From Sipunculus nudus (taxonomy: Eukaryota > Annelida > Sipuncula > Golfingiida > Sipunculidae), in the NCBI GenBank assembly GCA_026874595.1, contig CM049315.1:74970401-75034400 (forward strand): a stretch of 64,000 nt of DNA, read 5' to 3'. The position numbers and the translations under genes are program-made. Shown piece by piece: positions 1-12,926 of the stretch (positions within the stretch are counted from its first letter, which is position 1; every line of letters starts with the position of its first letter). The notes under the pieces were generated by a model. The model was not told the origin of the DNA and made no database searches. It saw only the letters and a list, made by a program, of their open reading frames with translations.

Positions 1-184
1 ATTGATAGGATTTCACTGAAATTAACCTAATTAAACAAGTAAAGCTTTTAAATGAGTGATGCCAGATTAACTGGTGTGTTAGGTATGCACATTTATCTAA
101 TTTATTTTAATTACTCCCAATACTTAAGAGAAACAAATTTGTGCTGGTTGATGTTATAGCTAGGTTTAGATATGATAACAGGTA
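1..184. other. AT-rich sequence, nothing recognised
   Basis: Plain AT-rich DNA with stop codons in every frame and no repeat structure that I can see. Confidence 0.5.
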
Positions 185-740
185 CAATCGTATGCAAGTG
201 GCGCCACCATATACCAGATACAAAATACTCTAGGTGAAAGGTGGTACCCTGCCACAATCGAGAACTCTCTAGGCGATACGCAAAACCCACAAGGCAGACA
301 TGCAGCCATGTCAGACACCAAAATCACTAGGCAAAAATTGTTTCCATGCCGGAGAACATCTCCTTAAAAAGCGACTGGGAACTTTGCCAGCAATAAAACA
401 CTGCATAAGAAGGGACAACCATGCCGGGTATCACCCAAGGCAACTGGTATATATTTTATGCCCTTATATGCCAAACTAAATAAAAACTCAACCAGGAAAA
501 GCACATACTATGCCGGGATATGAACCCTAAAAAGCGACTAGTAAAACTCTCAAGGTTGAGGCAGAATAAATGGTACTATGCCAGATACTCAGAGATCTAG
601 GCAAATAGGATACCAATAAAAAACCTTCCAGGTGTGTCAGACATGTTACATCCAAACCTATAGGTAGTTAATTTCACCAGAGAAATTCAAAGTAATACCC
701 ATGCATATCTAGTCCAGCAGTATGTGAGGCAGAATAAAAT
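185..740. repeat. degenerate repeat tract (TGCCAGATAC / TCTAGGCA words)
   Basis: Related words recur about every 50-110 bases: ATACCAGATAC, ATGCCGGGTATC, ATGCCGGGATATG and ATGCCAGATAC, each usually followed by CTCTAGG or CTAGGCAA. This looks like an old, diverged tandem array. The reading is by eye; no period was measured. It has no open reading frame of note. Confidence 0.35.
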
Positions 741-3360
741 GCCTGTTAATTAAATTTATAAGTACCATACTATTTACTTCTGAATTTTGTCTAATCAAGC
801 AGAGTTGTAAATGTTAACCCCTATAATTGGAAATAACTAAGTTTGTAAAAGTTTCATATTAAAATAAGAATTTTATAATTATAATGTAATTAATAATAAA
901 ATGTTTATGAACAGTTTAAATAGCTTTGAGATAATAGTCTACATTTGTGTTAAAGTTAAATACAAAAACAAAATCCAAAATCAACAAATGAATTTAGTCA
1001 AAGTGTAAATAAAATATGAGCATGCCTCAGAGATAATCCCCTGAGAATTTTTTTTTTTTTTTAAAGATTGATCTAAATTATTAAGTACTGATCTGTTTTT
1101 ATTTTTAACATCATAATTTATTATTAATTGTAACAAGTTATTAGGATTATCTAAAGGCAAGGGCTAAACACCTTAAAAGTATCTGCTTATATCAGTTGGA
1201 CATATAAGGGAGACCAACACAAAGATAAGCCAAAATTATTAAATAATATTTTATTTAAATGTTATTTTTATTGGGTTTTTTAAATTAGTTTACTAGTTTT
1301 ATTTATTTATTTTTATTATAATTTGAAGTGGGTTACCAGCACATGAAGGCATGTTAAAGGTACAAATTTTCAGGTTGGGTATAAGGTACATGACACATGA
1401 CATAGGTTCACATGACATCACACCAGGTAACAGGTGTATCTAAATACCGGTGGTGTGTTAGGTAACTTGTCTGGGCTCCTTTGACAGAGTTTTAGTGTTG
1501 ACAGCAAATCTCAACTTATCCTACTCAGTATGATATAACCCCATATGGGGCACTGAATGCACCTGGATTATTAATCTGACCTGTCAGATAAGGGGATTAC
1601 CAGCAGGTCCTGTGAGACACAGCTAACTTTGAAACCCAAGGGTGATGTTTACAGGGCATGGGATTATGCAATAACATGTGACCAGAAGATGAAACTTGCC
1701 CAACGGGTCCGTTTGTTTAAATGACACACTAAAATGTATCTACCAGGTGTGCCCTTTCTGTAATTTAAAATTCGCCAAACAATAGAACACTAGGTACGGT
1801 AATTTAAGGATTTAAAGCCTTGTTTTACAACCAACATGTAGGCTAAATTTCTTTGCACAAGAAACCCATTTTGTTTAAACATAAAGATCACTGAATATCG
1901 GGTTTTACAATAACATTTGAATGTAGATCAGGCTTATAAAATATTTTGAACTGACAATACAGATGGAATAATAAGATATTTAATTGATGTTTCCATCAAA
2001 ATACATTCTCAATAACCAGTTCAGTGGTATTCATTCAATATGTAAATATTTTAAATATTTTCCATTCTACAGCATATGTATAAAAGAGAAGCTATGTTAC
2101 TTCTATTCAAGAGACAGCTACGCATAATAAAAGGTTGAGCTGTTACTCTTATTTCAATATAATCCAGCTAATTTAGATCAAGTCCTGAAAGTTGTTATAT
2201 ACATAAAATCTGATCAACACATTAATTTTGCAAAGAAAAGGTCATTCATTATAAGTAGAATATGACATATATACAATTGCAGGCACAAGTTGCCTGGCTG
2301 TTTGCATGGGGGCATGAAATATTTGCGGATTACACTTATGCCCAATGCAATAAGGAGATGCGTGTTACAGTTTTTACACATCCCCTAATGGTACACATAG
2401 CATGTTTTATTTCTCTTGCTTTTACATCTTAGTTACACATATTTTATATACATGATAACAGGACACTTTTTTTATTTTCTTTTTATTTTATATATAACCT
2501 CCTAGTGGGAACACACAATTCAAGTTTAACACTGTGGGATTTAATTTCAATTAATGACTGAAGTAATTAGAAATACATTGATATTAAGGAATTCATTTTA
2601 TAAGAATGTAAAAATAGTATGACATGTTTATCTACAATGAAAATTCCCTATGGCCATGGTATTTACTGTAAATTGTAAGGATAAAGGTTCAATACTGTGG
2701 AATTAGTGTACACCTACCAATGAATTTGAATTTAGAAGATGATTATTGAAGCATACACTAGTTGTCTATAATGTATACACCGCATCATAGCCAAAGAAGA
2801 GCAAATTAATATAATGGTTTATTAAAAGGAGTCTTAGGTAGTACTAGCCTTTTCAAATGAAATAATACGCATTATTCTTTAATAAGAGACGGGCCTACTT
2901 TTATAAACAGCCCCTTTTCTAGTTCACAAAACGAGTGCACTAAATAAAAAGAATTTTCTTAAGAAATGAAAGTCAAGCATTTTTAAAGCTGTTACTATGT
3001 TTCGATTTGAATAGAGCCTTTATTTAGCATAATTTTACAGCCTAAGCTCCTTAAGTATATACTGATGCTAAAAAACCCAGAATTAACTCAAAATAAGCAA
3101 TTTATTTACCAGAATTCGTCTCCTAGCTGTTAATAACAGCTTAAAAAAGCATCGCTCGCCAGATGTAGCTGCTTATTTATTCTGGGAGGAAATTGGGCTT
3201 GGGTAACATGCACTCGCACAATTGAAAGAGATAAAATAACACTTTTTACTGGAATAAAATTTAGAGCCTAAACCTTCAAAATATCAGGACTGCATATTAT
3301 TATCTAGACTTAAATGAAACAGAAAGATACTTACCAGACTAGATAAAAGGACTGCCCTTT
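741..3360. other. AT-rich intergenic DNA, no gene recognised
   Basis: Very AT-rich, with long A and T runs and no open frame above background on either strand. No transposon terminus, tRNA or clear splice-site chain was found. It may be intron or intergenic sequence of an unseen gene. Confidence 0.5.
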
Positions 3361-3671
3361 TGTAGTGGATGGCTCTTCACCTGGGTAGCCGACATTGTCG
3401 TAAAACCAACCCCAAGGTGAAAAAGAAGCCATATACCCTCTGCCTGCCACAGAGGGCAGGCATAGGGGTCCACTGCTCGATGATCCAAGAGAGCGGAGAA
3501 TCGCCAGGGCAAGGGGGTTTTATCCCAGAGGGACAGAGGGCAAAGTCCTTAGCTGCCTGTGATTGGCTCTGGGGCATCTCTATATCGACTGTCAATCAGT
3601 GTTGATGCCCCTCCCCGGCAAGGTCAAAGGGCAAGAATGTTACACACCCATACGCTGATAAACATACCCGC

Positions 3672-4752
3672 GAGGACCTAGCTTTAACACTGCACTTCCG
3701 GGGACCAGTAGTTTCGCTGCAGTGAGGAAAAGATGCTACTGGAAAAAAAACACAGTAAAAGACGCATGTATCATCGCACACTTTTTTTTAAAGAGAAAGG
3801 CTGGTTAGACGTGAGAACTGCGTTGACTTAGCGCAAAACTTGCGAGGACAACCAGCCAATACATTCAGTCTATGTCATGTCTTCGTGTCATAGCGAGGAC
3901 CTACTAATCAGCATATCAAGCACACTTGGTTTAAACATATTTATCTGTAACAGGATTACAATTAAACACAAAATGATATAAGGCATCTAGGTACAAGTAA
4001 AAATACATAAAGTATGTGAAGATATAATATGTTTAAATTAATGTTGTAATTCTATGTAAATTCATTATCTTCATCAAAATGAAACAAGACACGAGCAATA
4101 CGATTAGAAAGAAATCAATGAATCATGTTACAATATATAATGATGTAACATGCTCTCTCGATACAATAAGTGCAAAGCACAAAATACAAACGATAAATAC
4201 ATATTTACATATATTTACACTGGATAGAAAGATTTATTATTTTATGATGTAAAACGTTTTGTGTCTTTATAAACTTTAGAATAAAGCTGCTCACAGCTTT
4301 TCTTGACAGATCAGAGGTATACCTATCATGTAGATAAGAAAATCTACTAGTTTTATTTTGTTTCCTGTTTACTCCTGAAATCCATGGTAATATAAGGTTC
4401 TAATTCTAACTTCTCATGATCAAAATTAGATCTGATACCGTTGAACGTGTTGGATAACCAGTTAGTACATAAAATCGAGGACCTGGCTTACACACACACA
4501 CACACACACTTGTCTAACCATCTTGCAAAGCTCTCAATAGATGGCGCTGTCACACACACACACACACAAAACAAATTTCAAGCAAAACGTTCTTTCTGAG
4601 GACTTGCAAGAAACTTCCCCCAGCATAGTTTTCTCAGCTTTTTTATTGCTTTACTAATGCTTAAACAGCTTTGCGTTTCCGAGGACCCGTGTAAGTCCTC
4701 ACAGGAAAAGATAGTCCTCGCTCGTTTTGTGTGAAGTCAATATCGTGTCCTC
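3672..4752. repeat. cluster of nine GAGGAC/GTCCTC hexamers
   Basis: GAGGAC occurs on the plus strand at 3672, 3844, 3895, 4477, 4598 and 4681, and its complement GTCCTC at 4695, 4714 and 4747. Four of the copies are preceded by CG. About 0.5 would be expected by chance in 1.1 kb counting both strands. The last four fall within 72 bases. The tract also holds two short (CA)n runs (4492-4509 and 4552-4568). No gene was recognised; the function is unknown. Confidence 0.5.
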
Positions 4753-4759
4753 ATAAGTT

Positions 4760-5760
4760 CGAATAAATAATCACACTAGCACACACGCAAACACACACAC
4801 AAAAACTGGGATGATCGCATACCCACTTACGGAGGCAAGATTCCCCTTCTGTATATTAATTGACATTACACTTGCAGGCCGTAAAGCGCTAACAAAAATG
4901 ATTAAAATATTTCCAGGTTCATTGAGAGGAACAATGCGTTTCTTGACATTAGAAGACATGCCGCACCAACATCTCGATAGACTCTCTAATGTCGGATGGG
5001 CAAAATACCTCTAGGTTTACTTATGATTGCTGATAATTTTCCAACATTAAAATACTATATAATGTTAACACAGAGAAACAAAGTATACAGGAAACACTTC
5101 ATACACAAGAAGATTAACTTTTGAATGGACGAGTGACGACAATGGAAGCGTCTGTTTTCGGTTTATTAAAAAAAATGTTATCCCGACTGTTCTGTTGAAT
5201 AACTGGCCTTATTGTATCATAGTTATAATGAATATCCCTCAGGATTTCACGCCAGGGTTAGGTCTTACTAATTGGATCCTTTTGGGATCACTATTTCTGC
5301 TTCGGAAACGGACTAATTGAAGCAGTTCATGTAGACCCGGTGTATTTTACTAAATAGGCTGATGACGAATATATATTCATTCATTTACAGTGGTTATCGA
5401 AATATGAACAAGAACATTTACAAATACAACACACGTGTATATGTCTTTTTTAAGACAACAGGACCCCAATATGTTTTTAAAGACGTCGCCATTTCTAACT
5501 TTCGAGTTAACATCTCCCTAAAATATTCAATTTCATTCAAACAAATAAAAGGAACGTCTAATAATTCTGCTTAAAGACTAGAGAAAAAAATCCAGCTCAG
5601 GCTACTAGGATTTTGTCGTATTCTGTCTGGAAGACGAAGGATTCAAGTATTTTTTGCATGACGGAGTTGTGAAAACAATTCCCCCTTTAATCCGTACATA
5701 CTTTGGCAGTGACAGAAGCAGTGAAACAATATGATGGACATCGTTATTTTAAATCGTGAA
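4760..5760. other. non-coding DNA, no gene recognised
   Basis: Only short overlapping open frames on both strands, none with a recognisable motif. No transposon ends seen. Confidence 0.45.
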
Positions 5761-5769
5761 AATCGGCTT

Positions 5770-5960
5770 CTGATGTCTATAGTAGAGCACATGACGCGAA
5801 GCAGGTTGGTCGTGAGTTCGAATTTCATCCAAGGAGCACTGATATTTTTCATGGTCGGCCCAAACCCAGCCTGTGGCTTAAAGGGAAGGTATTGCCCCCG
5901 GCCGTGAAACAATGCGTCTATGTGGGTCCTTGGTAATATGACCGCACAATGGGAATAATT
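5770..5960 (+). mobile_element. possible tRNA-derived SINE relic
   Basis: A B-box-like word (GAGTTCGAATTTC, 5814-5826) follows an A-box-like stretch (TATAGTAGAGCAC, about 5778-5790). The spacing is roughly that of the internal RNA polymerase III promoter of tRNA-derived SINEs. The following ~130 bases would be the body. The A box is weak and no tail or target duplication was found. A 107-codon antisense open frame here is not a gene. Confidence 0.3.
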
Positions 5961-5969
5961 ACACACCCA

Positions 5970-8670
5970 ATACCAACTAGTGCGGTAGTCCCCAGGTCTG
6001 GTTGATACCAGGATATAAGTTAGAGAAAGCGTTTGCTACCGCCTCGACACAGTCCAAGGGGGAATTCTGCAGATTTTGTTTTATGCTGGATTAAGATTCA
6101 AAATGGAGGCGATTACGTCCACAAAAAAATAAGAAAGTGAAATGTGAATAGATGTTATCACACACATACGCAGGTATCTTCCATCACTGTGAAAGTTACT
6201 TACATATCTGTAAGGGAGGGATGGTTAATAATACTGAAACCCGTAATTAATTCTTTTTTATTTGTATCGCGTCACATGACCGGCCTATCTATAAAGAGAC
6301 ATCTTAAAAGAACAATTTATTATTCTGACTATCACCATTGGAGGCGATCTAGGTTGCGGGGAAAACTGCTATGTTGTCATCAGTGTCTTCAAAAAGCAAA
6401 CATTGGTTTTGTTGGTGACCGCTCTGCAGGCTCTCACAGATGAGTGCGCCTTTCGGGGGTTTCTAGGTGTGATGACACTCGCCCAGAACGAGCCAGGTTG
6501 ACAGCAGGGTTATCGCGTGTGAGCACCTGTCACATTTTCTGAGACCGGAACGGAATTCTGCAGATATATGCGGTAGTTAGTTAAGTAAGCATTAACAATG
6601 AAGACGTTACCAACACCGACAAAAATCTTTAAAAACATTGGATCGGCTGCGATGTGTCCATCTGAGCTGGTACGCGTGCTGTTCTCCAGGTTCCTCTCTT
6701 ATTTATTTACACATGCAGTGCCTATTTTAGGAAGAAGTCGCTTCATAATTTCCACCCATCGTGATGTCACTCCTCCCAACGGATTTCCAGGCGTCTCGGC
6801 AGGTCAACCATAAACACTTCAAAAACGTCAACTCGGGGTTATCTCCCGCCCATATCTGTCTCTGACTCCCACGTGACCTAAATCCGGGATGTCGTCTGTC
6901 CAGAATTGAGACACCACAGCTTTAGCGGAAGGATCTATTTATTGAAGAGACTGGCTTAGTCAGGTAGGGACTGAACTTGATCTTTTTGGCTTTGATCTTT
7001 CTTCAATATTTATGTCAGCGGATCGAAAGTCTAGCCGGCTACCATACACGGCAAAGTGAACCGTTGTGAAATTCGATTTCGGTCCCTGGTTCATCCCCTT
7101 TGATCAATTGTTTCGGGATTTAGCTTTCCTGTGACAATAGGAAGTATTCTGTCTGCCGGGTCAAGCTTCTCTTGACCTACAGGCGGGGTGTCATCCGACC
7201 TGGACGACTTGGGGATGGACGACTTCGGACGACATTCTGAGCGGACGAAATCCTGAAAAGACGACAAAATATGTCTATTTTCACTACTAGTATATAAGAT
7301 GTCGTTAAGGGAAAATGTCTAACACATTTGGGTGATGGAATGTAAGTTTCAAGCCATCTATACATGACAATTAAAGACTTAAGTATGTAAAGTGTTAACC
7401 ATAAATAAATATGATTATATAAGTTACTTTAGAAAAATCAGAGTGAGAATAAGGCGAGTGTCGTCAATAAAGCCAGTCCATGCGACCAGTTACTATTGTG
7501 AATAATGCACCGTACGGCGGTATAAACACGCAAACACACATGCGTACAATAACACATATACAATTGTAGAAGATTCTTTATTGTTACACTTTCCTTTTTT
7601 CCGTCATCTGAAAAAAAATAATGTCAAGTAGGTCACCAATCAGGCGTGTCGTTGTATACGGTCGGCCGTGACTTAAAGGCTGATCATAACTCGTGCTAAG
7701 AAGTGTTGAATATAGCTGACATTTGAAAAAAGCACACACGCACACAAATCATTTTATAGTAGAAAACCAGCAATCATCCACACTTTAACTCATTATTAAA
7801 CACGGACAATTTTATATACCTACGTTACATACATTTTAATTATCTGCATGGGTATAATATTTCTCTAAATGTGATTTTTTTTTATGCAGGGATGGATCAA
7901 AGAAGTTTTGGGGATCTACCCCTCACACAGCTTGTAAGGATTTTCTGCAGTGTCTTCATGATATTTTTTTTTAAACTTCTCCTGGATTCGTTAACCTGTT
8001 CAGGGTAGTACTCCCTCTGTGTAAAAGGCAAACCATTCCTCCAATCCAATCATCATTTTTGTGTTATAGGTAAGCCATGTGATTTATCTATGCCTTTTAA
8101 AAATAGAATTTGTTTTACAAATTGTTTACTGTCAGACTTCACGACTCAGTGCGCGTGTATATTGGGGCTGGTAAGCCTAACTTGAGTCGTGATACAAGTC
8201 AAAAGGAGGAATGTAATGCAACGGTCATCCATCCGTCGCATTACGAGCAATTACAGAAAAGAATATATGTGAATTCACAACCCAAACTGAAAATCTACCT
8301 CTGAGATAACGAGTCATTTCCTGTAATGGGCCGTCCAGTTAACCGTGCGATCCATGTATGTATTCATACGGTCAGAAATTCAACAAACATGCAGACAGAT
8401 TTACCAATATGCTGAGGTAAAACGGATTTTGTCTCGCACATGGTAGGTGTTGTATACTAGTAAAGCTAACGAATGTGTAGGTTTATGTCAAATAACAGCT
8501 TACTTGCAGGACAAGAGGCGTTGTCAAAATGACGAATACTATTTGCATTCTCATCGATCGTTACAGTGCCTTCCTCGTCGCAACATGTTAATGCTAATGC
8601 CATATATGATGGAATATTGTGGTATTGGTGGAACATTCATATTATAATTATGTATAAAACATTCTATGTT
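5970..8670. other. non-coding DNA with small local repeats
   Basis: No recognisable protein. Around 7200-7246 the word GGACGA recurs five times (GGACGACTT twice). An isolated candidate 45-base exon at 7889-7933 has consensus acceptor and donor and reads MDQRSFGDLPLTQL, but has no partner exon that I could identify. Confidence 0.4.
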
Positions 8671-8678
8671 CTAAAAGT

Positions 8679-8737
8679 AGGGGATTGGGATAACCGAAAT
8701 AGAGATATTTTCTTTATTTCGGTTATCCCAATTCCCT
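8679..8737. repeat. near-perfect 23 bp inverted repeat (hairpin)
   Basis: Left arm 8679-8701 and right arm 8715-8737 are reverse complements with one mismatch, around a 13-base loop. The core arm is GGGATTGGGATAACCGAAAT. The arms are GC-richer than the flanks. It could be a tiny MITE remnant or a structured RNA stem; neither can be decided here. Confidence 0.7.
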
Positions 8738-8739
8738 AG

Positions 8740-9529
8740 TTCTTTCTGAACTGTTTGAATTTCCCATATCTTTTCCCCACAAAATCTTATATAAAGTTCT
8801 TACATTAAAAGCATATATTTCTTCAAATGTGTTTTATTGGCTCTCAAAGTTTCCGTGGTATCCTTTCGCGTATTGTTCAATACAATATAATTGTCGTATT
8901 ACATAATTTTTTTCTTTTCTCCCTGTTCACTAAGTTCTTGACATGATGATAACTCCTCGTGTGATTTTGTCATTATACTCCTGTAACTTTTGTTTTGTTG
9001 TGTGATATATTTATTGTGTTTTAGGTGTAGGAGGACATCATTAATCTGGTTCAAGCTGAGCTACTCTAGTATCCAACCAAAGTGTACTCTCGGAGTCGTT
9101 TACCCTTTGATTTCCAATACTGTATCTTGATCTCTCTGATTTTATATTTCAGATACTTTACTTGCCTTATCAGTATTCTCCTCTTGCATTAATTTACATA
9201 ATTGCCCTATTTCAAATAATCATTATCATTCAGTAAATCACTATTCATGCAACAGTGCGAAGGTCCCATTTTGCTATCTTAAATTAAGTTGACAAATAAT
9301 AGTCCTGCTGAAAATCTGTGCTAACAGGTGGAGTAATATCACATCGTGTAACAAAAGACTGCAAAGTGTTTGTGATTGTCTCCACCAGATGGGGGTTTTG
9401 TTCATACCAAATTGTGTGCGTGTTTTTTTTGTGTGTTTTTTTTGTGAGGGTCTTTGAGTATTTATTCACAACAAACCTCACACAATTATACACGCAATCT
9501 CATGAATTTTAAATAGTCAAAGTTTTTTG
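8740..9529. other. AT-rich DNA, no gene recognised
   Basis: Low-complexity AT-rich sequence; short open frames on both strands overlap one another and have no motif. Confidence 0.45.
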
Positions 9530-9832
9530 GGAATGGGCCAATGAAGAATCGATTCCGGTGTGCATCCGGCACATGATCCGGGTTCAGAAACATCATTAAG
9601 GAATATTCACATATATGTACAGTCACTTGTGCACGTATGAACGGCCTAACGGCTTTTTTTTGTTGGATTAGCCTAATGGCTATTTTTTTAATCCTGGTTA
9701 AATAAATATATTTAAACCAATGAACCAGGCAATATAAGCCGAACAGGTAAATGCAAACACGGGTTGGCGAGCATCCCACAATAGAGACCCCAAACAGGGA
9801 GGCTTGCATTCCTTAGAATGCAGGTTTTTTTT
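9530..9832 (+). repeat. dispersed repeat family 1, copy 1
   Basis: The start (GGGAATGGGCCAATGAAGAATCG, read from 9530) is the reverse complement of sequences near 11760 and 11950 (…GGCCCATTC…). It shares CATCCGGCACATGATCCGG with the complement of 11728-11746. It ends in GAGGCTTGCATTCCTTAGAATGC, which contains the palindrome GCATTC-CTTA-GAATGC. Related ends occur at 11305, 11566 and 42943. Probably a non-autonomous element; the class is not identified. Confidence 0.5.
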
Positions 9833-11559
9833 AAATTATTATCTAGAAACTCTTATTTAGAGCAGTATACGATCGCTAAAAAAGGCCTTAATGTCTTCAT
9901 ACTTGAGCCGCTTTATATCATACAGTTTCAGAGCTTCCATTATTAAATGATCTTTTTTTCAGAGATTTATATTTAACAATGATCCTTCATCTGTCTGCAT
10001 CATGTTCGGAATGATAAACATTAAAGTCACCGCCTTATATTTTCTGTGCATCCGTAAATATTTTTGTCATTTCAGTGAGGATAGTCTCATCAAATTCAAC
10101 CTGCTGAGTTTGCTGGTTTGGTGCTTATAAATTAAAAAGCATACAATTGAACCCATTGATTTCACATTCCAAAGGATTATATCTATAATAATGATCTAGT
10201 TGATTATTCATTTTACAATTGTATCCTTGTTTATATGCTCTTGAAACCATATAGAAAAAGCCGATTTATACTATTATTTTAATTTCTACATTTTAACTAT
10301 TCTAAATTTTCATTATAATAAGTCCATCTTAGTTTAATATATTGCTGAAAATGATATTTGACTTCCGTAGACCACAACCTTTCTGAGGCTTGCACCAGTT
10401 TATATTCTATGGCTGAAACCGTCTGCGCTTTGTGACAGTTGACGCTAATGGAGTTTTATGTGACCTTTTACATGACTAAGACCATAAGATCACCCCGCAG
10501 TGAAGCTAATCACATTATCACCGAAAGGTAGACATAGGCGGAACCAGAAATACCCTAAAAAACAACCAATCAGCGATCACAGCGCGGTGGACGATAGGAG
10601 AGCTTTATCAAAGACCTGACTCGACTTATATTTTGAGGAAAATGACTCTGTTAATACAACACGGTAATGATTTCGTTGATGTTTCGCTTAAAACCACCGA
10701 GTAAAAGAGAGGCGGGTTTTACCGTACCAATACCGATCAGGGATGCCTAATGAAATTAACCTTTCCTTTTACAAATTCTCAGACTTTATCTGCAATAAAG
10801 GAATATAGACCTAATCCTAATTTGCAGATGAGGGCGCGGTTATCTCCAGAGCGTTCCTTCGGCTTCTACTTAGAAGATACATCTCTAATGGCCACCAAAC
10901 TCTGCCCACAGATACATTCCCACCTTGAGAATTTCCTCGGAGTACTTCCCGTGACTTAATCATACCGACGTAGAAAAATTTCGAAACCACTTCTGGGGGC
11001 TGCCATTTTGCTCACAGGATAAAAAGCGGATGTCGCAAATCGCATGTCGGTATTAAGAGTATATACTAGTTACTACAGTTCACAATCTTAGGAAATGCAA
11101 TAAAATCAATAAAATCAGAGAGAATGGGAAGGCAGTATATTTTTCACCACATCTTAATCCCTCTGACGTTACAGGCTGTTTATAGGTAGTTAAGTGTCAC
11201 AAATATTCAACAAATGTTACTCGTAGAGTTTGCAAACAGGGCAGACGCCATACCACTTGCAGGACACAAATTCATATCCCAAATCTTTAAATCTATGCGG
11301 AAGCTTGCATTTCTTTGAATGCAGATCTCTAGTTTTATAGTGATATGTCGTTTTAGCCGATTATCATCTCTGTGTATGATCATGATTCCTTCAAAATATT
11401 GTTTTACAATTTTCTTCAATTTCATTTACTTGACATAAATATGTAACGTTTCTATTTAGAATGTATGATGAAAGTGATCTAACTTTTTGCTTTATATTTA
11501 TACAAAACATGTATGACATAAAACGTTGCCTGCTGTGTAGGAATGAAGAGTAAACTAGA
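9833..11559. other. non-coding DNA with one short family-1 end
   Basis: No gene recognised. At 11300-11327 there is another diverged copy of the family-1 terminus (AAGCTTGCATTTCTTTGAATGCAG). Confidence 0.4.
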
Positions 11560-11973
11560 AATCGTCATTCAGAGGAATGAAAGCCTCCGCAATGTGGGGG
11601 TCCTTATTGTTGGATGCTCGCTAAACCGTCTGTGCATTCACTAATGCGGCCCATAATCTCAGGTCCACTCGTGCATAAGTCACTTTAGATTTGTTAATAT
11701 TCTTTGGTGACGTTTCCGAATGAGGATCATGTGCCGGATCCACACCAAAATCTAATTGCTCTTCACTGGCCCATTCATGAAATGGCCTGAAAATGGCTAC
11801 TGTGGGATGCTCTCAAAACAGTACGTGATCCAATTCGTTTATTTTGTCAATATTCCCAGATTAATTCGTCGTAGTAACTGTACATTTATGAATATTAATT
11901 GAAGACGTTACTGAGTCATGTGACGGATCTACACCAAAATATTATCGATTTTTCATTGGCCCATTCCAGAATA
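11560..11973 (-). repeat. dispersed repeat family 1, copies 2 and 3 (inverted)
   Basis: From 11566 the palindromic end (CATTCAGAGGAATG followed by AAGCCTCCGC) leads into CATGTGCCGGATCCACACC (11729-11747) and CACTGGCCCATTC. A second partial copy from about 11896 repeats CATGTGACGGATCTACACC and CATTGGCCCATTCC. Copy 3 is interrupted by the element starting at 11974 and resumes after it at 12927 (CGAAATGCCTTGAAAAT, compared with GAAATGGCCTGAAAAT in copy 2). That fixes the boundaries of the inserted element. Confidence 0.5.
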
Positions 11974-12926
11974 CGCTCCCGAGGCAGCGGAAATCTTGCG
12001 CTTCTAAAGAATCTACTGATTTTCCCGCTACCTTGTTAGACCGTTTATGATACACTTAGACACCAGGTGGTGTTTCGTTGTCTGGCAGCCAACCAAATGC
12101 CAGTTACAAACACTTGACAGGCATCATGGCCCCGCCCATAGCTGCGCTTCAAGTGCACTCGTGGTTACTCTTAGTTAAAAATTGCCGAATTTTAATTGCT
12201 CCCTCCGCGTTCTCGCATCATCTCGCAATACCGATTCGATTATGACATTAAGACTATGTTAGCGTAGCCATGTATCCGTTTGCCAGCAAACCGGAAACCA
12301 GCCAGCGAGGTGTGCACGGAGCCAATGTTGTTACATTTCGTTTGAATTACAGCTCAACAGCCGGGCATCAAATGTGCACATTCAAGGACCAGTGAAAACC
12401 ACGCGTCGGGCCATTCTCTCTGAGCCTGTGCTACGTACAGACTGTGGCCTATTCAAACGGTTGCCGTGGCGATGAGCTGTCACTCAAAAGAAATGTAACA
12501 ACAGTTGCTCCGTGTATTCCTCGCTTTGCTGGTAAACCGTCTTGCTGGCAACACGGCCTTATAGTTATGTAGATACCTTGTCGCATCAGTTGTATGTCGC
12601 ATATCGGGCATTGCAATTGTATAAACGCAGTCAAGATGACCACAACTATTTATGGAAAAAGTTTGCGGTCAAGCTCATACACAATGGCCTCTTCAACCCC
12701 TAAACAAATTTGCAAGCTGCATTTATATTTGCTATTAATTAATCATGTGACCATATCAGCCAACCATAGATGTCGTGTCTTCCAGCACAGGGTCTCATCT
12801 GATTGGACCAAAATACAGTGCTCCCCTCTAGTGTAGATATTCAGGATACTAGGTCAAAACAAACAGCGCTTACGATATAAGTAACACTACTAACAGGCCT
12901 ATAGGTAAAGCGCTGTGTAAAGAGCG
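11974..12926 (+). mobile_element. non-autonomous DNA element, copy L (opposite to copy R)
   Basis: Begins CGCTCCCGAGGCAGCGG and ends CAGCGC/GTAAAGAGCG-type sequence (GCTGTGTAAAGAGCG), so the extreme ends are inverted (CGCTC/GAGCG). Almost the whole unit is the reverse complement of 14351-15046, apart from a ~230-base extra segment at about 12540-12770. It is flanked by an imperfect ~10-base direct repeat (ATTCCAGAAT / ATTCCCGAAAT), consistent with a hAT- or Mutator-like target duplication. It sits inside repeat family 1. No transposase is encoded. Confidence 0.65.

Noticed and set aside
7889-7933. 45-base candidate exon with consensus acceptor and donor (MDQRSFGDLPLTQL)
   Set aside because: No partner exon in phase could be found; isolated splice-like pairs are expected by chance in 64 kb.
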